Source: Caecitellus pseudoparvulus
Taxonomy: Eukaryota > Bigyra: Bicosoecida
Direction: 5' to 3'
NCBI GenBank assembly: GCA_965644315.1
Contig: CBFFRQ010000030.1
Span: 434,001-498,000, forward strand
DNA: 64,000 nucleotides
Positions 1 to 10,573 of the stretch are shown piece after piece. The notes under the pieces were generated by a model that had not been told where the DNA came from, searched no databases, and worked only from the letters and a program-made list of their open reading frames with translations. Position numbers and translations under genes: made by a program. Within the stretch, counting starts at the first letter, position 1. Every line of letters starts with the position of its first letter.

Positions 1-1346
1 CCTGGTGTCCCTGGTGTGTCTGGTGTTCTTGGTGCCCTTTGCCGTCGCGACCCAAGCAGTGTACTACGATGACCACCCCGACAGCGGGGACCCAGTGGCC
101 AAGCCATGGGGGCGGGTGGAAGCGGCAGGTGCAGTGGCCCGCATGCTGCTGCCGGCACTGCTGGTGTTTGTGGACAGCGTGCCGGCACGGGGCGTCGTGC
201 AGGTGCTGGTGTTTGGCGGCATGGCGTGTGGTGTGGCGTGGAAGCTGCCGTACTACGCCAACAGCACCAACACCCTGCGTGTCGTGCAGTACACCCTGGT
301 GGCGTACCTGTCAGGGTGTGCTGTGGTGCTGCACAGCAGCGCTGTGACAGGCGATGCAGCTGTGCACATGTCGGTGGGACTGCTCGTGGGCAGCCTCGTG
401 CCCATGTGTCTGGCGGGGGTGGGGGTGGCGTGGCGCCGTGCAGTGCTGCTGCGCCTGGCGCAGGGCTTCCCGGCAGCTGCCACGGGGAGCAGTGGCGGGC
501 TGCCCATGCTGCAGGAGGCAGGTGGCAGCTCACACAGTGTGGGCGATGAGCAGCTGTCGCCCCAGGTGGCGTACCTTCGTGGCATCGTCCTGGACCACTG
601 GCTCTTCCCTGATGACGTGGAGGTCATGGCACGCCTGCTGCTGCAGGGCATCTCACGCGCCACGCCCACGCGGCAGGTGCGCAGTGTGGCGCAGCGTGTG
701 GATGCGCTGTACTGTGCAGCGCTGTCTGAGGAGGTGTTTGGGTCGGCCTGTGTGCCCCTGCGGCTGGCCTTCGCGGGCTTCCTGACACAGCACGGGCAGG
801 ACCCCTTCCGTGCGCTGCAGGTGCTGCGGGAGGCGTCCCGTGTCCCCGCTGCACCCGACCTGTCCTTCCTGGTGTTCCGCAAGCTGCAGGACTGGCACCA
901 TGCCCGCCAGCGTGACAGCGTGGGCACAGATGCCGTGGACTCCCTGGCCATGATCCAGTTCCGCAAGTACCACGCTGACGCACAGCGGCACCACCATGCT
1001 GCTGTGAGTGTGCTGAATACGCTGTTTGGGCAGCTGGCGGGGAAGGGTGCGGGTGCCGCGGCGGCGAGTGTGGGCGGCGGGGGGGGCAGTGCTGCCCACA
1101 CTCGCAGCTCCCTGCACGCTGCCGTGATGCAGACGGTGACGGCTTTCGCCCGTGAGCGGCGCCTTGCGACGGAGGCGTACCAGCGTGCGCTGTCGAAGTT
1201 CCCCACCAGCCAACAGCTGCTGCGTCACTACGCGTTGTTCCTGCAGCATGTGGTGAACGACTACCCTGCGGCTGTGGCGGTGCGTCAGCGTGTGATGGAG
1301 TTGGCGGAGCTGGCAGACGAGGCTCGGAGCTTTCGTGACGAGTCAC
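1..1346. repeat. Direct duplicate of 6144-7489
   Basis: Bases 1-1346 align without gaps to 6144-7489 (constant offset 6143). By eye I count roughly 30-35 substitutions, so identity is about 97-98 percent. Part of it (about 670-1036) looks unchanged. Identity drops sharply just after the codons for the shared RSFRDE stretch. Confidence 0.9.
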
Positions 1347-4132
1347 AAGCTACTCCAACCGTGACGGATGCAGGTTCGAAAGTCAGTAGCCTCGGTAGCG
1401 ATTCGCAGCGCAGCGACACCTTGTTTCGACTGTCTACACAACGTGCGTCCATGGTTCAACGCCGTGAGCTTTCTCAGGCTCATCGCATCATGTGGTGGTT
1501 CCGCCTGGCGACCCTTGCCATAGTCATTCTGTCTGTTGGCATGTACGTGATCACCCGATTGGTTTTAGGGTCATTCGCGGCTTCCCTTTTTACCATGGAC
1601 TTTGCTGGCCTTCGACGGAAGCTTACGTCCAGCAGCTACTACTACGCTCGTGGCTTGCAGCTTGCCGCCCTCGCAGGTGACAACACCACCCTCGCATCAC
1701 TCCAGACCGGCATGCTCAAGGAGATGCAGAAGCTCTCCGACATCCATGCAGACCTGTACTACAACGGCCAGAGCTTCAGTGCCATTGAGGAGCTGTACTC
1801 CGAGCCCAGTGTGCGGGTGCAGGAGCTGTTACCGGGGAGTGGTCAGGTGCAGAACAGCAGCTTGGGGCTGTGGGACCTGGGAAACTTTCTGGTCTCGAAT
1901 GCTCGCCAGGTTGTGCAAATACCTGCAGATCATCTTATGGCTGCTGGCTCGCAGCCAGCGTGGTGGTTCATTTACGCCAACTCGAGGACAGCGGTGCTGC
2001 CGAAGTTTGATGCTGCAGTTGAGCTGTATGAGGAGTATGACCGCACGTCCGCCAATAATGCTGGAATTGCACAAGCAATCATGCTCGTCACCGTCATCGG
2101 CATCACCTGCGCCGTTGCATGGTGGGTCCTGCGCCCCATCGTTGTCCTTGTGCACAGCTCCAGGCAAAGCGTTGGCCAAGTCTTGCACGCCATTCCTCCT
2201 GGCGCCGTGGGAACCTTGTACAAGCGCTACAAGCGCCTTGATGTGCTGTATACCCGCCTTGTCAAGCAAGCCTATGCTGAGCAAAGCGAAGTCAAGACGT
2301 TGCAAAAGTTACAGCGTGTGTTGGTTCACAATGTGGCTGCAGTGCAGGGCAGGGACCGGCGGACGAGCAGCATCGAACCTGGGCCGCGGCATGTTTCCGT
2401 TGAAGTGAGCGGTGGAAGCAAAATTGAACCATCTCGCTTCACTTCGATAGATGATGCCGACTCCTCCGCTACTGACAGTGAGGCGTCCAGTGACGATTCA
2501 GGTGTTGACGCTGAGTCTCAACTCTCTCAGACAGAGCAGCTCGGAATCCGGCAGAGGCTGCCACAAAGCGCACATGCAGCAGATCTTGCGACCCAGCAGA
2601 ATATAGGTGAACTGGCTGACACAAAACTTGTGCCACTTGGGCACTCTCATGCCTCTCCTCACAGCGACACGGTGTGCCTGCCGGCGGACAGTAAGCCTAT
2701 GGATGCCAGTTTGCTACCCAGTGAGCAAACGTCCGACTCGCCAACACTGTTGTATGAGGCTAGCCCCCTCCTTGAGGATGTGCAAACCCCCGGTGAAGTT
2801 GTGTCCCTCCCTTCAAGCTTCAAAGAGGGGGAGAGGCCGTCTGTAGTTCCCACTGCAGGGAGCACTGAAATCGCCAAGAGCGCTCACGCGCCCGCGCAAG
2901 GCAAGGGTGAACTTGGCGCTCATGCGGCGGCACAAGGCGCTGTCATGCAAGGTCAGGCTCCGATTTCAGTTGAAATCGGCCATGCCATTGGCTCGCGCAC
3001 ACGCAGTCTCACCTTTGCCGAGCCTGTACATGCGACGGAAGGCGGGAGGAGCGTCAGTCCTTTGGCCCCTCCGCTGTTCGGGCGCCCTCCCTCTGGAAGG
3101 CGGCTGTCAAAGTACAGCACACAGCATGCTGATTCACCCCTCTCGTCCCTGGGTGGGAAAAAGAGAGATGCGGGCTCAACGCAGTACCCAGCCTCATCGC
3201 AGCTGTCCAGCGGAAGGTCAGCATCAGCCAGGAAGCAGACCACTTGCCTCAGCACTGCGAGCAAGTGGTACGCCCGGCTCAGCGGAGCCCACAACACCCA
3301 CGTTCGCAGGCTTGTGGCTACAATGGCGTTCTCGCTGGTGGTGTTGGGCATAGTGTACGTTGCTTCGTTCTTGGTCACGCTGGAAATCTTCTCTCGGGGT
3401 AGCTTCGGCTCTGCTGAGCTGAACAATGCTGGGAAGCGCCGCTACCTTGCCCGGGAAACACTCAACGCTGCAAGGGAGCTGATGCTTGGAGACCCGCACG
3501 TGGGGACTGTACCTGAGCTCGCAAACAAACTGGAACAGACTTTGCACCTTTACCGTCGCGTGCACCGGGGCTTGAGGTTCGGAGATGCAGGCTTCCACCT
3601 TCCCGGATCTGCAAAGCGCTTCCCGGCTCGCGAAGCGCTCATGTACGAGTCAACCTCGAGTGTTGCTGCTGGGGGCAGCAGGCGCGATGTGCTGCAGAGC
3701 CAAGGCGTCCATGATACTCTCCTGCACTTTTGGTTGGACGCTGATGCCATCCTTGACAGATTTCGTGACCCGGCCGTGCCACGTTTGGGGCTGAACCAGA
3801 CTCGCTTGCTGGGCGATGACGTATTTGCGGAGCTATACTGGCTTGAGGCCAGCGTGCTTGGGGGGGGGCTGGAGAAAGCTGTCAAGTCGTATCGCCAGGA
3901 AGGGGAAGCGACAATAGTGGAGCTGTCAGAGAGCAGCTCCATCCTTTTCAGTGTGAATGTGCTGGTGATTGTCGGTCTGTACTTTCTGCTTCACTGGATG
4001 GCTGTTGCACAGGTTGAACGGCAGCTGCAGCGCAGGGAGGACGTGCTGATGGTGCTTCCCCAGAAGTTGCTAAAGCAGTCACGCACGCTGCGCAAATTTG
4101 TTTCTCACCGGTCAACAGCGCACCCGCGTTGA
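1..4132 (+). CDS. TmcB-like polytopic membrane protein, copy 1 (5' partial)
   Basis: The open frame enters at the window start (codons begin at base 2) and ends at TGA 4130-4132; about 1376 codons are visible. It begins inside an N-terminal multi-span membrane block. A helical TPR-like stretch at about nt 1150-1320 (motif AYQRALSKFPTSQQLLRHYA) resembles the TPR region of 'tiny macrocysts' TmcB/TmcC proteins of Dictyostelium and other protists. Further hydrophobic segments lie near nt 1490-1590, 2060-2140, 3310-3390 and 3940-4010, with a Ser/Thr/Pro-rich, probably cytosolic loop at about nt 2350-3250. The missing start can be judged from the downstream copy, which has about 680 extra residues at this end. 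The family is known only as membrane sensor- or channel-like proteins; its biochemical role is unresolved. No intron is needed in the visible part. Family assignment is by recalled resemblance. Confidence 0.72.
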   Translation, partial: LVSLVCLVFLVPFAVATQAVYYDDHPDSGDPVAKPWGRVEAAGAVARMLLPALLVFVDSVPARGVVQVLVFGGMACGVAWKLPYYANSTNTLRVVQYTLVAYLSGCAVVLHSSAVTGDAAVHMSVGLLVGSLVPMCLAGVGVAWRRAVLLRLAQGFPAAATGSSGGLPMLQEAGGSSHSVGDEQLSPQVAYLRGIVLDHWLFPDDVEVMARLLLQGISRATPTRQVRSVAQRVDALYCAALSEEVFGSACVPLRLAFAGFLTQHGQDPFRALQVLREASRVPAAPDLSFLVFRKLQDWHHARQRDSVGTDAVDSLAMIQFRKYHADAQRHHHAAVSVLNTLFGQLAGKGAGAAAASVGGGGGSAAHTRSSLHAAVMQTVTAFARERRLATEAYQRALSKFPTSQQLLRHYALFLQHVVNDYPAAVAVRQRVMELAELADEARSFRDESQATPTVTDAGSKVSSLGSDSQRSDTLFRLSTQRASMVQRRELSQAHRIMWWFRLATLAIVILSVGMYVITRLVLGSFAASLFTMDFAGLRRKLTSSSYYYARGLQLAALAGDNTTLASLQTGMLKEMQKLSDIHADLYYNGQSFSAIEELYSEPSVRVQELLPGSGQVQNSSLGLWDLGNFLVSNARQVVQIPADHLMAAGSQPAWWFIYANSRTAVLPKFDAAVELYEEYDRTSANNAGIAQAIMLVTVIGITCAVAWWVLRPIVVLVHSSRQSVGQVLHAIPPGAVGTLYKRYKRLDVLYTRLVKQAYAEQSEVKTLQKLQRVLVHNVAAVQGRDRRTSSIEPGPRHVSVEVSGGSKIEPSRFTSIDDADSSATDSEASSDDSGVDAESQLSQTEQLGIRQRLPQSAHAADLATQQNIGELADTKLVPLGHSHASPHSDTVCLPADSKPMDASLLPSEQTSDSPTLLYEASPLLEDVQTPGEVVSLPSSFKEGERPSVVPTAGSTEIAKSAHAPAQGKGELGAHAAAQGAVMQGQAPISVEIGHAIGSRTRSLTFAEPVHATEGGRSVSPLAPPLFGRPPSGRRLSKYSTQHADSPLSSLGGKKRDAGSTQYPASSQLSSGRSASARKQTTCLSTASKWYARLSGAHNTHVRRLVATMAFSLVVLGIVYVASFLVTLEIFSRGSFGSAELNNAGKRRYLARETLNAARELMLGDPHVGTVPELANKLEQTLHLYRRVHRGLRFGDAGFHLPGSAKRFPAREALMYESTSSVAAGGSRRDVLQSQGVHDTLLHFWLDADAILDRFRDPAVPRLGLNQTRLLGDDVFAELYWLEASVLGGGLEKAVKSYRQEGEATIVELSESSSILFSVNVLVIVGLYFLLHWMAVAQVERQLQRREDVLMVLPQKLLKQSRTLRKFVSHRSTAHPR
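1640..1885. repeat. Second near-identical block shared with 7783-8028
   Basis: This segment encodes a YYARGLQLAALAGDN-containing stretch and again aligns gap-free to the second paralogue at the same offset of 6143, with only a few substitutions. The flanking sequence (about 1347-1639 and after 1885) is clearly diverged. Confidence 0.85.
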
Positions 4133-4888
4133 TCTCCTGTCCACGTGCCATGGACCTCCCAACGAGCTGCTTCCAAAGCGGCGCTCGAACGCAAGAAGGA
4201 TACTTGCAAACAGGTACCCTTGACGTATAATGGAAGCTCTTGGCCGCGGCCATGTCTTCGAATCCATTTTCCCTTTTGCTGCACGCAGTGTACCCGCGAG
4301 CCGACGAAAGAGCCTTCGCGTTTGACATACAAACAGTGCACAGATGGCGTTGAAGAGCCCTCCTCGCATCAGCATGAAAAATTCAATCTTCTCCGATGTG
4401 AGTACCTTTTAGAAGCCTCCGCTTAGCTGCACATTTGCAATCCAGTCTACACAGCAAGAGAGGACTTGCTGCTGCGTTTCGGTTGGGAAGGAGGGCGCCC
4501 TCCCGTGCGCCAGAGCGAGCCCCAAACAGAACAAAGAGAAAGGTGCAGAGTGGGTGCACACCCAGCTTCTTCGTGTTGGGGTCTAGTGTGGCCCTGAGCA
4601 ATGCGTCTCCGCACCGCCGAAGGCGTGCGCCTCGCGAACCACACCATCCCTCTGCGCACGGTCACCTCCATGTCGCACACAGTGGCAAGATAGCCCAAAA
4701 CTGATCCAAGAATGAGCCCTGCAAGCTTGGAGGACGAAAGAATTTGTCATCCAAGACTATGCATGCGCGTATGCAGGTCCTCCACGCCTCAAGGCTGGCT
4801 GTTCACATTCGGCGCAGCATCGGCGCCAGCCTCGCTCTGCTTCGCCTCCCCACACCTAGCTGAGCCCCCAGCAGAGGTGAATGGCAAG
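4133..4888. other. Intergenic spacer between the TmcB-like paralogues
   Basis: About 750 nt with no convincing gene. The short open frames (for example 4435-4704) have no recognisable motifs, no homology I can recall and no splice partners. It presumably holds the 3' UTR of copy 1 and the promoter of copy 2. Confidence 0.6.
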
Positions 4889-7800
4889 ATGGACTTCGGA
4901 CCCAGCTCGGTAAAGCACCATGGTATGTGTTGTTCTTTGCCAGCGAATCAAATATCCCATTCGCAAGTTGCCGTTGCCGGACACTGCCCAAGTGTGCATC
5001 TGTGAGCGCGTGAAAATGATGTCGAGCTCTGTGCACATGAAACGCACACACGCGTGCATGAGCACGCGCTTGGCGGGGCGTTGTCCGCAACTTACAAGGC
5101 ATGAGAGTGCCCATGGACACTTGCATTTTCTAGCCCAAGTTTGAGCCTTGCAGCAGAGCTCAGTCGTACAAGCGAGAACGTGACTGGTGTTGATGCGCGA
5201 GATGCCGACACCAACTTCACTTTCCGCTGGCCTGCCTCGCAGTAGGATCAGCTGATCAGCGCTCAGTGGTCTCGGGTGACTCAGACGCAAGTGGTGAGGA
5301 GTCAAGTGACTCATCATTCCTCACATCTTTCAACGAAATTGACCCCCTCCAGCTTGGGCAGCCGCAGGGCATGGGCAAGGCCAGCTTCACAGCGTTCAAA
5401 GTACGTCCGCACTACACCATTTGTGAAGTGCACAGCTCCAGCACTTCCAGGGTCGCAAGGTGGTCCTCCCAAAAGGTTACAAGATACAGGCGCTCAAATG
5501 CTCCCTTTACCTTCTCAGGTCCTGCAACTCATGACGGACAAGCTGAGGAGGCACACGCTGTCGGAAAAGCATACGGCCTCAGTTGTGGGACACTGCCTCC
5601 TGATCGTAGACTTCCTCCAACAAATCGGAGTACGTAATCTGTCCATCTCGTCCAAGCACGGCCACAAGCCACACAACCCTTGGTCCCCACCGCAGCTGCT
5701 CCTGTCCACCGCCAACGCCTGGCCCGACGCCGCCTTCGCGTGGGCACGCTTCTTCAACATCTCCACGTACGCGCACCCCACCGCCACACTCGCCACGCAC
5801 CCGCCCCCCTACACACACCCTGACCCCCGCCCTGCCCACCCAGGTACATCATCCCCACCCAAGACGCCGCCGTGTTCAACGCCGGCTTCATCCTCTGCGC
5901 CCTCCTCATCGTCGGGTCCATGGCCAACACCGCCTACGTCGCCCGTGCCGCATGGGTGGGCCAGTACGACCTGCTGTGGCCCCTGCAGTCACTGCGCACA
6001 CTGGTGGCGCTCATCGTCACGGCGGGCCTCATCCCCATCACACGTGTCCTCTTCATCACCCTGCGATGTGACCAGCTGGCGGTGTACCTGGGCGGCGACG
6101 TGGCGGGGTCCGGGTGCTGGGAGGTGCCGTACCTTGCCTATGCCCTGGTGTCCCTGGTGTGTCTGGTGTTCTTGGTGCCCTTTGCCGTCGCGATTCAGGC
6201 GGTGTACTACGATGACCACCCCGACAGCGGGGACCCAGTGGCCAAGCCGTGGGGGCGAGTGGAAGCCGCAGGTGCAGTAGCCCGCATGCTGCTGCCGGCG
6301 CTGCTGGTGTTTGTGGACAGCGTGCCGGCACGGGGCATCGTGCAGGTGCTGGTGTTTGGCGGCATGGCGTGTGGTGTGGCGTGGAAGCTGCCGTACTACG
6401 CCAACAGCACCAACACCCTGCGTGTCGTGCAGTACACCCTGGTGGCGTACCTGTCAGGGTGTGCTGTGGTGCTGCACAGCAGCGCTGTCACAGGCGATGC
6501 AGCTGTGCACATGTCGGTGGGACTGCTTGTGGGCAGCCTTGTGCCCATGTGTCTGGCGGGGGTGGGGGTGGCGTGGCGCCGTGCAGTGCTGCTGCGCCTG
6601 GCGCAGGGCTTCCCAGCAACTGCCGCGGGGAGCAGTGGCGGACTGCCCATGCTGCAGGAGGCAGGTGGCAGCTCACGCAGTGTGGGCGATGAGCAGCTGT
6701 CGCCCCAGGTGGCGTACCTTCGTGGCGTCGTCATGGACCACTGGCTCTTCCCCGATGACGTGGAGATCATGGCACGCCTGCTGCTGCAGGGCATCTCACG
6801 CACCACACCCACGCGGCAGGTGCGCAGTGTGGCGCAGCGTGTGGATGCGCTGTACTGTGCAGCGCTGTCTGAGGAGGTGTTTGGGTCGGCCTGTGTGCCC
6901 CTGCGGCTGGCCTTCGCGGGCTTCCTGACACAGCACGGGCAGGACCCCTTCCGTGCGCTGCAGGTGCTGCGGGAGGCGTCCCGTGTCCCCGCTGCACCCG
7001 ACCTGTCCTTCCTGGTGTTCCGCAAGCTGCAGGACTGGCACCATGCCCGCCAGCGTGACAGCGTGGGCACAGATGCCGTGGACTCCCTGGCCATGATCCA
7101 GTTCCGCAAGTACCACGCTGACGCACAGCGGCACCACCATGCTGCTGTGAGTGTGCTGAATACGCTGTTTGGGCAGCTGGTGGGGAAGGGTGCGGGTGCC
7201 GCGGCGGCGAGTGTGGGCGGCGGGGGGGGCAGTGCTGCCCACACTCGCAGCTCCCTGCACGCTGCCGTGATGCAGACAGTGACGGCTTTCGCCCGTGAGC
7301 GGCGCCTTGCGATGGAGGCGTACCAGCGGGCGCTGTCGAAGTTCCCCACCAGCCAGCAGCTGCTGCGTCACTACGCATTGTTCCTGCAGCATGTGGTGAA
7401 CGACTACCCTGCGGCTGTGGCGGTGCGTCAGCGTGTGATGGAGTTGGCGGAGCTGGCTGACGAGGCTCGGAGCTTTCGTGATGAGACACAGGCAGCACGC
7501 TCAGTGACTGACATGTCCCGAAGGAGTATGAGTGTGAGTGAACATTCCTCTCGAAGAAACTCAAGAGTAACTTCATTCCCCAAGGAGCAGCTGATATTCC
7601 GGCATCATGAGCTTGCCCAGGCTCATCGCATCATGTGGTGGTTCCGCCTGGCGACGGCAGCAATCATTTTCCTGGCCCTTGCAATGTTCCTCGTATCGCA
7701 CTCTGAGTGGACAACATTTCAGACCTCGTTGAGGACCATGGGGGCAGTTGGCGCGTGCCGAGAAGCCGCTGTCACAAGTCGGTACTACGCTCGTGGCTTG

Positions 7801-10311
7801 CAGCTTGCCGCCCTCGCAGGTGACAACGCCACGCTCGCATCCCTCCAGACCGGCATGCTCAAGGAGATGCAGAAGCTCTCCGACATCCATGCAGACCTGT
7901 ACTACAACGGCCAGAGCTTCAGTGCCATTGAGGAGCTGTACTCCGAGCCCAGCGTGCAGGTGCAGGAGCTGTTGCCGGGGAGTGGTGAGGTGCAGAACAG
8001 CAGCTTGGGGCTGTGGGACCTGGGGAACAACCTCGCAGTAGCAGGGATCCAAGTCAGCAGCATGGATGCCCGCAAGTTGAAAGACGCCCCTGCCCAGCCA
8101 GCCTGGTGGTTCATCTTCGCCAACGCGTGTGCAGTTTTGTATGTTCAGTTTGGCTACGCAGCCAGTTTGTTTGAAGAGCACGACAGAGATGCTGCGTGGG
8201 AAGCTGGCATTGCCCAGGGCGCCATTCAAGCGGCTTCTACACTGATAACAGTCACAGTGGCTGTCTGGGTGCTGCACCCGATCATCCTACTAGTTCATAC
8301 CTCGCGAGAAAGTGTGTCGGCAGTGCTGCAGGCCATCCCACTTGATGCCGTTGTGGCCTTGCAGCAGCGGTATAAGCGCCTTGCAGTTCTGTACCACAGA
8401 CTGGGCCACCGAGCGGTGGATGATGCTGATGCCCTTCATGATCAGCTGCAGCGTGTTCTTGTGCACCATCTGTCGCCCGTGGCTTCTTCCAGAAGCACCC
8501 AGCATGTTCACGGTCCGCCAGCTCGACGCGTACAATCTGAGTGGCCATCAGACTCGCGGCATGCGCTTCCAGTCCTTCTTCATAGCCCACACAGGCTTCC
8601 TGGCTTTCAGACAGGCGGGGGCCACACCGTCATTCGGGTCTCGCCGGCCTACAAAGAGAGTCAGGCCGCCACTTCAGCAGGGCTCAGTCCGCAATCACAA
8701 CCTTCCGATGAGGGCAGCCCGATTGACCAGGTCGTCCAAGTTGCATGGAGTGCAGAATCGTCTACTTCTCCAGAGAAAGACGGCATGGCGAGGCCACCCT
8801 CTCCTGTCATGCTCCCAACAGTGCGCCAGGGTGAAGCGCCTGCGCACAGCATGGGCTCAGTGGACATGATGGCCTCGCCTTCGCTTGACGTTGATGAGGC
8901 TTTTGGAAGCGACTCGCTGGGAGCTGTTGAGGAAGGAGAGGGGGGCGAGATAAAGTCCTCTGGTGATCGTGCGCAGGAGCAAGAAAGTGCGCCGGTGTCG
9001 CCGGGCAACCAAGCCTCATCAGCGCCAGCTCAGGCAGGTGCAGACCGCCTGCACATCAGGGTGCCCATGCCCACCCGTGCTGGTGACCCTCTTCAAGAGG
9101 CCCCTCTGTATGTCGAGCACCCTCGGCAAGCGTTGCAACCCTCGCCTGGCATCGCTGATGGCGGGCTTGCGTTCAAGGCCAGAGCTCAGAGCCTGCCTTT
9201 CACGTCCCAGCAGCTCCATCGCATTGTTGGGAGCACAGATTTGTCATCACGATCGGGCCAAGAGCGCGGCCGGCCGCCGACTTGGCAGCACCTTCCTCGG
9301 CGTGGCCGTGTGGTGCCCGAGAGCCAAGAGAAGTCAGCGAGGGGCGCATGGAACCCGACGTCATGCGCGCCTGTGGCCAAGCAGACACGAGACCAGCGCA
9401 ACGCGCTGGCCCTCGCATCGAGACGAGTTCGAAGAGCACGGCACTGCCAATGGTGGCGAGAGCTGCGGGTGCTGCTGCGGGACACTTCTGCAAAGCGTTT
9501 GCTTGTGGTGACGATGCTGTGCCTTGGGCTGCTTGCCGCGGTGCACCATGCGACCTTTTTAGTGACGTTAGAGATATTTACGCGGGGGAGCTCAAGCTCG
9601 GCAGAGCTTAACCAAGCAGCCAACCGCATTGCGCTGGCCCACGAAACCCTTGCCACATCCAGGGAGTTGATGATTGGCAGGTCCACACGTGTGGCCAAAC
9701 TCAACGTGGCGAATCACCTGCAGCAAGCGGCTGACCAGCTTCGGCGCGTCCATGATGGCTTGAGGTTTGGAGATGAGGACTTGAATCTACCAGGGTCTTC
9801 GAAGCGGTATGGGGCTCGAGAGGAACTCCTGTACGGGCGGTCCATGCAGGCTCACACGGCAAATACCTCAGAAGTTGCTGGCCTGGCTAGCCTGGGAGTT
9901 CACGCAGTCTTGAGCCGCTTCCTCGCCGATGCTGCCTCCATCCATGCCCACTACAGTGCAGATGCGACCCCGGCCCTTGGGCTGAACCTCACTGCCATCG
10001 AAGCTGACCCAGTGTTCGCTGAGATGCAGGCACTGGAGTCTGGACCACTGCACAAGGGGCTGTATGCCGTGCTGCACTCTTACAAAGAGGAGGGCCGTGA
10101 CACTGTGAGGTCCTTGGCCAGTAGCAGTGCGCTCATCTTCAGCGTGAACACCCTCATCGTCATCGGGCTGTACTTGTTGCTGCGCTGGCTTGCGGTGGAC
10201 CAGGTGAAGCTGGAGCTGCTGAGCCGCGAGCACGTGCTCATGCTGCTCCCGCACCACCTCATCAGGCATTCGCCTGGGCTGGAAACGTTCCTGGGACCCC
10301 TGGCAAGCTGA
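4889..10311 (+). CDS. TmcB-like polytopic membrane protein, copy 2
   Basis: Model: exons 4889-4909 (tentative), 5260-5400, 5519-5766 and 5844-10311, giving 1625 aa. The last three are well supported. Intron 5401-5518 (GTACGT...CAG) joins phase 0, and 5767-5843 (GTACGC...CAG) joins to read NISTYIIPTQDAAVF. The first exon (MDFGPSS, donor GTAAAG) is a guess that keeps frame. The N-terminal half is a multi-span membrane domain, followed by TPR-like helices near residues 620-680, a further membrane segment (motif MWWFRLAT), a long Ser/Pro-rich region and two more hydrophobic segments near the C-terminus. This is the family of Dictyostelium tiny macrocysts B/C-type proteins, with no settled activity. 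It is a tandem paralogue of the preceding gene. The C-terminal thirds differ in length and composition, so the copies are probably not redundant. Confidence 0.75.
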
Positions 10312-10573
10312 ATGTATGCTTTTATGGCCTGCCACTCTTTTGCTTGCTGGGGGACGCTCTCCGTCGGCGCGCATGCAGCATGCACGCCTCAAGAGCGCTG
10401 GAGGGCAAAACTAAAACACCGCCTGTGCCACGTCACCGGCACGAAGCTTCAGTGCTGGCGTGCTGTGTTCCCTCTGCGCTGCACGGGGACGCCTGGCGGA
10501 GCCTTGGCCTGCTGCAGTACCAGCTGCGCCAGTAACATCAAGTTGCTCAGGCGCTTGCTGTCACGGTGCCGCC
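10312..10573. promoter_or_regulatory. Spacer and presumed promoter/5' UTR of the myosin gene
   Basis: 262 nt between the TGA of the TmcB-like gene and the myosin ATG. The start at 10574 sits in an ideal Kozak context (GCCGCCATGG). No other element is recognised. Confidence 0.45.

Noticed and set aside
253-1206. Minus-strand frame repeated at 6396-7349
   Set aside because: Both copies are antisense shadows that exist only because the paralogous sense genes are nearly identical there.
4435-4704. 89-codon frame between the TmcB-like genes
   Set aside because: Arg/Pro/Ser-rich composition typical of chance frames; no motif and no neighbour to splice with.
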